DNA of 10,558 nucleotides from Clostridiales bacterium (GTDB taxonomy: Bacteria > Bacillota > Clostridia > Oscillospirales > Oscillospiraceae): NCBI GenBank assembly GCA_019418025.1, contig DYCR01000042.1:1-10558 (forward strand), read 5' to 3'. A model generated the notes under the pieces. That model searched no databases, was not told the DNA's origin, and saw only the letters and a list, made by a program, of their open reading frames with translations. This document shows, piece by piece, positions 1-5,957 of the stretch (position 1 is the first letter of the stretch; each line of letters begins with the position of its first letter). Position numbers and translations under genes: made by a program.

Positions 1-726
1 GATCTCGGTACGGCATATGTGGTCATGGTGGTACTGGATGAGGAAAATAACCCCATTGCCTGCGAAAAGCAGGCTGCCGCTGTCCTCCGTGACGGTGTTG
101 TCGTGGATTATGCCGGAGCACTGCAAATCGTCTGCCAGCTGAAACGGAAGTTGGAGCAGCGTCTGGGGAGAGAACTGTTGGATTGTGCCATTGCCATGCC
201 GGCGGGAACAGAATCCAGTGTAAAAACGCACCAGTATGTCGCCGAGGGCGCCGGGTTCAACGTCACCAATATCCTTGATGAACCCAGCGCAGCAAATGCA
301 GTTTATCAAATCCGTGACGGTGTCGTCGTTGATATCGGCGGCGGCACCACAGGGCTTGCGTTTCTGAAAGGCGGAAGGGTAACCCAAATCGAGGATGAAC
401 CGACTGGGGGCACCCATCTGTCCCTTGTCCTGTCGGGGAATTACCACATTCCCTTTGAGGAAGCGGAGCGAATCAAGCAGGACTACACACGTCACAGGGA
501 GATCCTGCCAATCGTCCGCCCTGTCATTGAAAAAATGGCCACCATCGTCAGCCGGTACATCGTCCCCGGGCAAGTCGATACCATCTATCTGTGCGGAGGC
601 ACCTGCTGTTTGACTGGGATCGAAGGGATTTTCGAGAAGGTAACAGGCATCAAAACGGTAAAGCCTCAAAATCCGTTTCTGGTGACGCCGGCGGGGATTG
701 CTATGAACTGCATTTGTGAATCGTAA
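1..726 (+). CDS. eutJ: EutJ, Hsp70/actin-fold ethanolamine utilization protein (5' partial)
   Basis: The reading frame is open from base 1, so the start lies outside the window; 241 residues are visible. The first visible residues, DLGTAY, are the phosphate-1 loop of the ASKHA (actin/Hsp70) ATPase fold. VDIGGGTTG (about residues 110-118) is the phosphate-2 loop and LCGGTCCLTG (about 195-204) the adenosine motif. The segments VLDEPSAANAV and EEAERIK also match EutJ as I know it from enteric eut operons. That family is about 280 aa, so roughly 30-40 N-terminal residues are missing here. EutJ is presumed to be a chaperone-like factor for the ethanolamine microcompartment or its B12 enzymes; its biochemical role is not well established. 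It is followed 33 bp later by the next eut gene on the same strand. The GTG at 19 is internal and not the true start. Confidence 0.93.
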   Translation, partial: DLGTAYVVMVVLDEENNPIACEKQAAAVLRDGVVVDYAGALQIVCQLKRKLEQRLGRELLDCAIAMPAGTESSVKTHQYVAEGAGFNVTNILDEPSAANAVYQIRDGVVVDIGGGTTGLAFLKGGRVTQIEDEPTGGTHLSLVLSGNYHIPFEEAERIKQDYTRHREILPIVRPVIEKMATIVSRYIVPGQVDTIYLCGGTCCLTGIEGIFEKVTGIKTVKPQNPFLVTPAGIAMNCICES

Positions 727-759
727 CATCCTTTAAAATTTAGAAAGGAGGGAGGATAT

Positions 760-1485
760 TTGGATCAGCAAGCACTTATTGAAGAAATCGTGGCCAGAGT
801 AACTGCCAAACTATCTGCAATAGATGTAAGTCAGGACGAGACTAAGACCATCGATGATCGCCCGGGGCTTTTGATACTCACGCAAAACCACAGCGATGCC
901 TGCCATCGTTTCTACGAAAGCGGGCCACTGGGGAAGCGATACCGAATCGGATGCGCGCTTTTGGAGAATTACGACATCGATCTTGATGCATATGACACGG
1001 TCATCCTCTTTGATCTGAGCAATGAGGCCCTGAGCAAGCTGGCATCCGGAATTTTCGATTCTCCCTATACAAAGCTTGCCGGACAGGCGATCCTGACCGG
1101 AAAACGGATCTATATCGCTGCCGAGCAGATCGAGCTGTACCGCTATGAAAAGACAGCACCCAAGACCTATTACACTATGATGCAGCAAAAGCTTGCATTT
1201 CTGTGTGAAGCCGGTCTTATGATCTGCAGGATGTCTGATTTGGAGAACTGCATTCTGGGTACCCGCGGAGGAAGTGCAATCGATTCGGCACAGCCCCATT
1301 CTGATCCGCTTGAAGAGCATCATCGAGCGGAATATCGCTTGGACAAGCGGGTCATAACCGAGCGTGATGTCGCACATGCCTGCACCGAGAAAGCCAGTTA
1401 CATTTACATTCCCGCCAAGAGCATTGTCACGGATCTTGCCAAGGACTATGCTCGCTCGCAGGGGATCAGTCTTATTCGGGGGTGA
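760..1485 (+). CDS. Conserved eut-operon protein of uncertain function with encapsulation-type N-terminus
   Basis: A 241-aa protein starting at TTG, chosen because a very strong ribosome binding site (GAAAGGAGGGAGG) ends about 7 nt upstream and no better start exists nearby. Residues 1-19 (MDQQALIEEIVARVTAKLS) form a short amphipathic helix followed by a polar, flexible linker, the layout of peptides that target cargo to microcompartment shells; EutQ downstream has a similar start. Residues 36-165 look like an alpha/beta domain with alternating hydrophobic strands, loosely reminiscent of flavoprotein (HFCD-type) folds, but I see no decisive motif. The C-terminus (VITERDV...IYIPAKSIVTDLAKDYARSQGI) resembles the 'ITP-LA-DYA-GI' tail found in several eut/pdu proteins such as EutT. 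Similar proteins sit between eutJ/pduL and eutN/eutH in Firmicute eut operons. I cannot assign a reaction. HxxxCxxC-type metal motifs of EutT are absent. Confidence 0.85.
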   Translation: MDQQALIEEIVARVTAKLSAIDVSQDETKTIDDRPGLLILTQNHSDACHRFYESGPLGKRYRIGCALLENYDIDLDAYDTVILFDLSNEALSKLASGIFDSPYTKLAGQAILTGKRIYIAAEQIELYRYEKTAPKTYYTMMQQKLAFLCEAGLMICRMSDLENCILGTRGGSAIDSAQPHSDPLEEHHRAEYRLDKRVITERDVAHACTEKASYIYIPAKSIVTDLAKDYARSQGISLIRG

Positions 1486-1515
1486 GCCACACCCCATCAA
1501 AGCGGAGGAATACAT

Positions 1516-1800
1516 ATGAGGGTAGCAAAGGTCATCGGAAATATTTGGGCCACAAGAAAAGAGGATCGCTTATCCGGGTTGAAGCTGCTGCTGGTAAAGC
1601 CGCTCAACGTACTGGATGCTGAGGATGATCTTTTGCCGTTGGTGGCAGCAGATATTATCGGCGCCGGTGTTGGCGAAACGGTCCTGATCGTTACAGGCAG
1701 CTCGGCACGCAGTGCCGCCGGAGACATGAGTATCCCCGTGGATGTATCCGTTGTGGGGATCGTGGACGATCTGGAAATCGATAAATCCGTACTGAGGTAA
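1516..1800 (+). CDS. eutN: EutN/CcmL-type microcompartment vertex (pentamer) protein
   Basis: A 94-aa protein of the EutN/CcmL/PduN family, whose pentamers cap the vertices of microcompartment shells. The start MRVAKVIGNIWATRKEDRLSGLKLLLVKPL is characteristic: an N-terminal strand, then 'G-WAT-K---L-G-KLL-V-P'. The middle DIIGAGVGETVLIVTGSSAR is the conserved 'GAG-GE-VLV--GSSAR' core, and it ends with VDVSVVGIVDDLEI, the usual last strand. Its length fits the family (about 85-100 aa) exactly. The ATG start has a GGAGG ribosome binding site 6-7 nt upstream. It lies 30 bp after the preceding gene and 9 bp before the PduS-like gene, so it is part of one operon. Only one pentamer-type gene is visible in the window. 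Confidence 0.96.
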   Translation: MRVAKVIGNIWATRKEDRLSGLKLLLVKPLNVLDAEDDLLPLVAADIIGAGVGETVLIVTGSSARSAAGDMSIPVDVSVVGIVDDLEIDKSVLR

Positions 1801-1809
1801 GGTGATTAG

Positions 1810-3159
1810 ATGAATTTAACCGATGCGGTCAAGGCCGCTGGCGTGGTGGGGGCCGGCGGTGCCGGCTTTCCAACACATGTGAAGCTCTCCGGGCAAGTGG
1901 AGTGCTTTATTGTAAATGCCGCAGAATGCGAACCCCTGATCGAAACAGACAAATACCTTTGCCGGACATTTCCCGACCAACTGGTGCAGGGCATACAAAT
2001 CATTCAGCAGCACCTCGGTGCAGCAAGAGCCGTCATCGCACTCAAAGGGAAATATAAGCCCGAGATCGCAGCATTGCAGGCCGCTATCGAAAAGCAGCAT
2101 GCCAATATCGAAATCTTTCGAATGGAAACCTTTTATCCTGCCGGAGACGAGCAAACCATTGTCCATCAGGTGACCGGGCGGATCGTCCCTGAGCGGGGGC
2201 TGCCCGCAAACGTGGGATGCGTGGTAGACAATGTCGGTACGGTGCTGAATGTTTTGGATGCCTTGCAGAACAAGGCCGTCACAGATAAGTACTTATCCGT
2301 AGTCGGTGAGGTAAAGGAGCCGATCATGCTGCACACCCCCATCGGAACACCCTTGCGGGAATGTGTGGAGGCTGCGCATCCCACGCTTTCAGACTATGCA
2401 CTGGTCGTTGGGGGACCTATGATGGGCAAAACGCTGACCGACCAGCAGGATATTGACCATGCAGTGGTTACAAAGACCACCGGAAATATCATCGTCCTTC
2501 CGAAGGATCATTATCTGTTCCGCAGGGCTGAACTGCCTATGCCGGTTATTCGCCATCAGGCAATGAGTGCCTGTATCCAGTGCCGCATGTGCACGGATTT
2601 ATGTCCCAGATACCTGATCGGTCACCAGATACGCCCTCATCTGATGATGCGCAATATCTGGCGGGAGGAGCAGGTCAAAGACCCGGAAACGTATCTTGAA
2701 ACGTTCGGAGATGCAGCCAACTGCTGTAGCTGCGGCATCTGTGAAATGTTCGCCTGTCCCATGGGCCTATCCCCCAGAAAGGTGAACGACTACCTGAAAG
2801 CACAGCTGAGAAACCGAGGGATTCAGGTCCCCAGAAATATGGAGCCCGTTGCAGACCCTATGGCAGCGCTTCGCAAGACCCCAACCGAACGTCTGACCGC
2901 ACGGCTTGGCCTCAGCCCGTATTACCACCGCCACGCCGACAAATGTCTGGAGCTGCATCCCAGTCAGGTATTTGTTCCGTTCCAGCAGCACATCGGAAAG
3001 CCCGCCATCCCCGTAAAGGAAGTTGGTTCTGTGGTGGAAAAAGGGGAATTGATCGCCAAAGCAGAGGAAGGTCTGTCCACAAACATTCATGCAAGTATTC
3101 GGGGAATCGTTGCAGAGATCACCCAAAAAGGGATGAAGCTCTGCCGCAGAGAGGAGTGA
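1810..3159 (+). CDS. pduS: PduS-like Fe-S flavoprotein, cobalamin reductase / RnfC-type electron transfer subunit
   Basis: A 449-aa protein, close to the length of PduS (about 450 aa), the microcompartment cob(III)alamin/cob(II)alamin reductase. Residues 9-20 (AGVVGAGGAGFP) are the glycine-rich flavin/NADH-binding loop shared by RnfC, NuoF and PduS. 'NAAECEPLIETDKYL' (about 36-50) is the conserved stretch after it, and an SLBB-like region follows around residues 160-240. Two 4Fe-4S motifs are visible: C255-x2-C258-x2-C261-x3-C265-P and C305/C306-x-C308-x2-C311-x4-C316-P. The C-terminal about 70 residues (GKPAIPVKEVGSVVEKGELIAKAEEG...) look like a biotinyl/barrel-sandwich hybrid domain, as in RnfC. 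In Salmonella PduS binds the shell protein PduT, and a PduT homologue begins only 4 bp downstream here. No membrane segment is seen. PduS is classically a propanediol gene; here it sits in an ethanolamine operon, whose lyase is also B12-dependent. Confidence 0.93.
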   Translation: MNLTDAVKAAGVVGAGGAGFPTHVKLSGQVECFIVNAAECEPLIETDKYLCRTFPDQLVQGIQIIQQHLGAARAVIALKGKYKPEIAALQAAIEKQHANIEIFRMETFYPAGDEQTIVHQVTGRIVPERGLPANVGCVVDNVGTVLNVLDALQNKAVTDKYLSVVGEVKEPIMLHTPIGTPLRECVEAAHPTLSDYALVVGGPMMGKTLTDQQDIDHAVVTKTTGNIIVLPKDHYLFRRAELPMPVIRHQAMSACIQCRMCTDLCPRYLIGHQIRPHLMMRNIWREEQVKDPETYLETFGDAANCCSCGICEMFACPMGLSPRKVNDYLKAQLRNRGIQVPRNMEPVADPMAALRKTPTERLTARLGLSPYYHRHADKCLELHPSQVFVPFQQHIGKPAIPVKEVGSVVEKGELIAKAEEGLSTNIHASIRGIVAEITQKGMKLCRREE

Positions 3160-3163
3160 GCGT

Positions 3164-3703
3164 ATGGGATTAGCCATTGCAATGGTAGAACTGAACAGCA
3201 TCGCCAGAGGCATTGAAACCTGCGACTATATGGTTAAGGCGGCGCAGGTGGATATCCTTCGTTCCTCAACCATCTGCCCCGGTAAATATGTTGTTTTGGT
3301 TTCCGGCGAAACCGGTGATGTAAAAGCTTCCATGGAGGAAGGACTCAAGCGGGGAGGGGAGTGCGTGGTGGACAGCCTGCTGCTGCCTAATATCCACCCC
3401 CAGCTGATTCCTGCCATCAGCATGACCAATCAGGTCCCTGAGCAGGGCGCGATTGGTGTTCTGGAATTTTATTCTGTTACCTCAGCAATCATCGCAGCCG
3501 ATATAGCAGCAAAAGCGGCAAATGTTACCTTGATCGAGGTTCGCATCGGCTACGCCATCGGCGGAAAGGGCTATGTGACCCTGACCGGTGACGTAGGGGC
3601 TGTCCGAGAGGCGGTCGCTGCCGCTGAACGTCAGGCACAGATGCTTGTGGGTACAGCTGTGATCCCACGTCCGGCAAAGCAGCTGTTTGAAACTTTATTG
3701 TAA
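3164..3703 (+). CDS. pduT: PduT-like tandem-BMC shell protein with Fe-S cysteine
   Basis: A 179-aa protein made of two BMC domains, about residues 3-88 and 93-179, each with the family pattern (AIAMVELNSIARGIE...D-MVKAA-V; IGVLEFYSVTSAIIAADIAAKAANVTLIE). Such proteins form pseudohexameric trimers in the shell. It is closest to PduT from memory: the segment STICPGK with Cys38 matches the PduT residue that holds a 4Fe-4S cluster at the central pore, and the C-terminal 'GTAVIPRPAKQLFETLL' matches the PduT tail. The start ATG has a GAGGAG site that overlaps the end of the PduS-like gene, and the 4-bp spacing implies translational coupling. The likely role is to pass electrons between the cytosol and the PduS reductase inside the microcompartment. 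EutL is unlikely because the Cys38 region and the length (about 180, not 215-220 aa) fit PduT better. Confidence 0.93.
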   Translation: MGLAIAMVELNSIARGIETCDYMVKAAQVDILRSSTICPGKYVVLVSGETGDVKASMEEGLKRGGECVVDSLLLPNIHPQLIPAISMTNQVPEQGAIGVLEFYSVTSAIIAADIAAKAANVTLIEVRIGYAIGGKGYVTLTGDVGAVREAVAAAERQAQMLVGTAVIPRPAKQLFETLL

Positions 3704-3764
3704 CATATCCTTCGCATATCGTTCTGATGCAATATACACAAGACAATATTTAGGAGGAAGATAA

Positions 3765-4967
3765 ATGAACGTATTTGTAGACAGCCTGAAGGACTGGGTT
3801 TCAGCGCTTTCCATCAACTCGGTCATCATGATGATTATGATGATCTTCATGTTGGTTGGAGCAATCGATAAAATCCGCGGCAACAAGCATGGCTACGGCG
3901 AGAAATTTGAAGAGGGCTTCAACGCCATCGGCCCTCTGGCCCTGTCCATGGCAGGTGTCGTAGCTGCCGCTCCGGTCCTTGCTACCGTCCTCGGCCCCAT
4001 CATCAAGCCCATCTACACCTTAGTGGGGGCGGATTCTTCCATGTTTGCAACCACGCTGCTGGCTTGTGATATGGGTGGCTATCCTCTTGCGATGGAGCTG
4101 GCCTCCGATCGCTCCATCGGCAGCTTCGCCGGACTGATCCTCGGAACCATGATGGGCCCCACGATCGTGTTTACCATCCCTGTGGCGCTTGGTATCCTAA
4201 AGGAAAAAGACCGTCCCTATCTGGGTGCGGGCGTTCTGGCAGGCATGATCACCATTCCTCTGGGCTGTATCGTCGGCGGCCTTGCCATGAATGCTATGAC
4301 TGACTATAAGATGAGCTTCGGTGCCATCATCATCAATCTGATCCCGGTCATCATCATTGCCGGCCTGATCGTGATCGGACTGTGGTTTGCTCCGGCAAAG
4401 ATGATTTCCGGCTTCAATGTGTTTGGCAAGGGTGTCACCATCGTCATCACAGCCCTGACAGCCATTGCCGTATTCGAACAGATCACTCATATCATGTTCC
4501 CCCTGTTTGATGTCATGGCCACCCCTGACCCTGTGACAAACCTGACCCCGTTGGATTCTGGTCTGCTGACCTGCGGACAGATCGGTATCGTGCTGATCGG
4601 TGCATTCCCCATGGTGGAGTGGATCACCCGGACCTTCGGCAAGGTATTGGGCAAGATCGGTCGCGCTCTGGGCATGAATGATAAGGGCTCCGCCGGCTTG
4701 GTGGCAACTCTGGCAAACAACATTGCAACCTTCAACATCATGGATCAGATGGACCCCAAGGGCAAGCTGCTGAACGTAGCCTTCGCTGTTTCTGCCGCGT
4801 TTGTGTTTGGTGATCATCTTGGCTTTACCGCCGGCGTTGACCAGACCATGGTTACCCCCGTTATCATTGGCAAGCTGGTTGCAGGTATTAGCGCACTGCT
4901 GATCGCCAACTTCCTGGCACCGAAGCTGCTGGATAAAATTCAGGCTGCCGAGAAAAGCAAGGCATAA
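3765..4967 (+). CDS. eutH: EutH, ethanolamine permease
   Basis: A 400-aa polytopic membrane protein of the EutH family (usually about 400-410 aa), which brings ethanolamine across the cytoplasmic membrane, mainly when external ethanolamine is scarce. About nine to eleven hydrophobic segments are visible, including residues 14-35, 58-83, 120-146, 153-176, 186-209, 222-247, 268-285, 337-357 and 364-385. Family-like stretches include GFNAIGPLALSMAGVVAAAPVLA (51-73), LACDMGGYPLAMELA (99-113), GLVATLANNIATFNIMDQMDPKG (311-333) and GDHLGFTAGVDQTMV (349-363). The ATG start is preceded by TAGGAGGAAG at good spacing. A 61-bp gap after the PduT-like gene holds no hairpin that I could recognise, so it probably stays in the same transcript. 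Codon use here is the most strongly biased in the window, consistent with high expression. Confidence 0.96.
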   Translation: MNVFVDSLKDWVSALSINSVIMMIMMIFMLVGAIDKIRGNKHGYGEKFEEGFNAIGPLALSMAGVVAAAPVLATVLGPIIKPIYTLVGADSSMFATTLLACDMGGYPLAMELASDRSIGSFAGLILGTMMGPTIVFTIPVALGILKEKDRPYLGAGVLAGMITIPLGCIVGGLAMNAMTDYKMSFGAIIINLIPVIIIAGLIVIGLWFAPAKMISGFNVFGKGVTIVITALTAIAVFEQITHIMFPLFDVMATPDPVTNLTPLDSGLLTCGQIGIVLIGAFPMVEWITRTFGKVLGKIGRALGMNDKGSAGLVATLANNIATFNIMDQMDPKGKLLNVAFAVSAAFVFGDHLGFTAGVDQTMVTPVIIGKLVAGISALLIANFLAPKLLDKIQAAEKSKA

Positions 4968-5003
4968 TATAATTTGCTTATCCAACGGAAAGGATGAAAA
5001 CAC

Positions 5004-5444
5004 ATGAATGTCAGTGAAGAACTGATCCGCGAGATCGTAACAAAAGTAATTCAGGCAGCTGCGGCCGGTCAGCAGGAGCGTGACTTTGAAAAGGTAGTTG
5101 ACCCCAGTGGGATCATTGGGATCAAGACCTCCACCGTCAAGTGCGAACCCTTTCAGCAGGAGGGGGTCGCCCTGAAGGACGTCGTCACACTGCAAGAGGC
5201 TCCCCGCATGGGCTGCGGCATTATGGAACTGGATCACACCAGTTTTGAGTGGACTCTGACCTATGACGAATACGACTTCGTCATCGACGGAACTCTGGAG
5301 ATCGAAATTGATGGCCGCGTCATTACGGGAAACCCCGGCGATATCATTTATATCCCCAAGAACAGCCATATCCATTTCCAGACCCCCAACAAGACGAGAT
5401 ACGCCTATTTTGTATATCCTGCAAACTGGGCTGAGCTTGGTTAA
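5004..5444 (+). CDS. eutQ: EutQ, cupin-domain ethanolamine utilization protein (acetate kinase-type)
   Basis: A 146-aa protein. Residues 1-20 (MNVSEELIREIVTKVIQAAA) form an amphipathic helix with a polar linker after it, as expected for microcompartment targeting. Residues about 60-142 are the EutQ cupin: EAPRMGCGIMELDHTSFEWTLTYDEYDFVIDGTLEIEIDG, then GNPGDIIYIPKNSHIHFQTP, closely matching the family core. The enteric EutQ is longer (about 229 aa) and was reported to have acetate kinase activity; the short form is usual in Gram-positive eut operons, so I do not read the length as truncation. Whether the kinase activity holds for the short form is inference. The start has GAAAGGATG upstream at normal spacing. 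It is the last gene of the operon, 15 bp before a strong terminator. Confidence 0.95.
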   Translation: MNVSEELIREIVTKVIQAAAAGQQERDFEKVVDPSGIIGIKTSTVKCEPFQQEGVALKDVVTLQEAPRMGCGIMELDHTSFEWTLTYDEYDFVIDGTLEIEIDGRVITGNPGDIIYIPKNSHIHFQTPNKTRYAYFVYPANWAELG

Positions 5445-5459
5445 CATCCTCACGCTGTC

Positions 5460-5497
5460 AAACATCTCCCAATTGTTTCAAATTGGGAGATGTTTTT
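5460..5497 (+). terminator. Intrinsic terminator of the eut operon
   Basis: A perfect 15-bp inverted repeat (5460-5474 with 5481-5495) with a 6-nt loop, GTTTCA, and a run of five T ending at 5497. It lies 15 bp after the eutQ stop and separates the operon from the downstream RNA promoter. The loop does not carry the A1/G4 pattern of ANTAR target hairpins. Confidence 0.93.
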
Positions 5498-5510
5498 ACA
5501 CTTTTCCCGG

Positions 5511-5539
5511 TTGACATCGGTAAAAAATTATGGGATAAT
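5511..5539 (+). promoter_or_regulatory. Sigma-A promoter for the cobalamin-riboswitch RNA
   Basis: TTGACA at 5511-5516 and GATAAT at 5534-5539 are separated by exactly 17 bp, a near-perfect housekeeping promoter. The expected start of transcription is about 5546, some 15-20 nt before the riboswitch. It lies after the eutQ terminator, so the riboswitch RNA is its own transcription unit rather than a leader fed by eut read-through. Confidence 0.85.
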
Positions 5540-5559
5540 ATATATTACAAGTACATATC

Positions 5560-5726
5560 AGGGTACACAGGTGTCTGCCGTTTGGCAGGTGAAAAGGGAA
5601 GTCGGGTGCAAATCCCGCACAATGCCGTTGCTGTGTTAGCGGAGTGGTTTTTGGATATCATTGGGAGCCGGATCCTGAGAAGATTAAAACCGCGTTTGAC
5701 GCTTCAGTCAGAAGACCTGCCTGTGT
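5560..5726 (+). ncRNA. Cobalamin (adenosylcobalamin) riboswitch aptamer
   Basis: The classic B12 box, AGTCAGAAGACCTGCC, is at 5706-5721 and fits the consensus rAGYCMGgAgaCCkGCc. Upstream is the conserved core: GGCAGGTGAAAAGGGAA at 5584-5600, then GGGTGCAAATCCCGC at 5604-5618 and GTTGCTGTG at 5627-5635. Closing helix P1 pairs ACACAGG (5565-5571) with CCTGTGT (5720-5726). Known aptamers of this class bind adenosylcobalamin, the cofactor of ethanolamine ammonia-lyase, which fits the adjacent eut operon with its PduS-like reductase. The P1 3' strand overlaps a small competing hairpin (TGTGC/GCACA, 5722-5734), a plausible link between ligand binding and the downstream fold. Confidence 0.94.
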
Positions 5727-5764
5727 GCGACGCACAAAAAAGCCTCCTCGCGCTTTGGGAGGGT

Positions 5765-5828
5765 GCAGCAAACATATTGCGACGTTAGCCATATGTCTGA
5801 TTGCTGTATCGGAAGATACAGCTTTTTT
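5765..5828 (+). terminator. Riboswitch expression platform: terminator 1 with competing antiterminator helix
   Basis: The terminator stem GCTGTATC (5803-5810) pairs with GATACAGC (5815-5822) around a GGAA loop and is followed by six T (5823-5828). Its left arm can instead pair upstream: GCAGCAA (5765-5771) with TTGCTGT (5801-5807), closing over a second helix, ACATAT (5772-5777) with ATATGT (5791-5796). The two folds cannot coexist, so this reads as an on/off switch. Which fold the B12-bound aptamer favours cannot be decided by eye; by analogy with EutX, bound B12 would give termination. Confidence 0.8.
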
Positions 5829-5835
5829 GTTCTCT

Positions 5836-5851
5836 GAATTACTTGTAATTC
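5836..5851. repeat. Short perfect palindrome in the RNA read-through segment
   Basis: GAATTAC (5836-5842) and GTAATTC (5845-5851) form a 7-bp inverted repeat around TT. It could be a minor hairpin of the long RNA or a DNA operator; nothing links it to a known regulator. Confidence 0.35.
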
Positions 5852-5914
5852 ACCTCTTTTCGTGTGGAGCGCAAAGCTCATGGTTCCTGCCAGATCATCT
5901 GCACGCCCCACAGC

Positions 5915-5950
5915 CTGAGACAGAAACGGCATCGTGGTCGTTTCCCTCAG
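5915..5950 (+). promoter_or_regulatory. Hairpin with A1/G4 hexaloop, candidate ANTAR (EutV) target
   Basis: GAAACGGC (5923-5930) pairs with GTCGTTTC (5937-5944), 8 bp with one G-U, closing the six-base loop ATCGTG (5931-5936). An outer 5-bp helix, CTGAG (5915-5919) with CTCAG (5946-5950), extends it. ANTAR-domain antiterminators such as EutV recognise paired hairpins whose hexaloops have A at position 1 and G at position 4; this loop has both. The next hairpin (5961-5990) can form a hexaloop GCCGCA with G4 but G instead of A at position 1, so the canonical pair is not complete. The hairpin lies only in the long form of the RNA. Confidence 0.5.
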
Positions 5951-5957
5951 TTTCCCC

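Noticed and set aside
811..1515. Open frame on the - strand (234 aa) opposite the unassigned eut gene
   Set aside because: It is a shadow of the + strand gene, which has a strong ribosome binding site, operon spacing and eut-like motifs; the - strand product resembles nothing I know.
3704..3764. ANTAR leader or terminator between the PduT-like gene and eutH
   Set aside because: I found no stable hairpin with a hexaloop and no T-tailed stem there; only the eutH ribosome binding site is clear.
4197..5465. Long open frame on the - strand (422 aa) opposite eutH and eutQ
   Set aside because: It lies entirely antisense to two clearly conserved genes. Its composition is the mirror of their codon bias, and it shows no recognisable domain or ribosome binding site.
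5708..5932. Small - strand open frame (74 aa) as a remnant of cotJC
   Set aside because: Its translation shows none of the CotJC motifs expected after the break, and half of it is antisense to the riboswitch platform and terminator.
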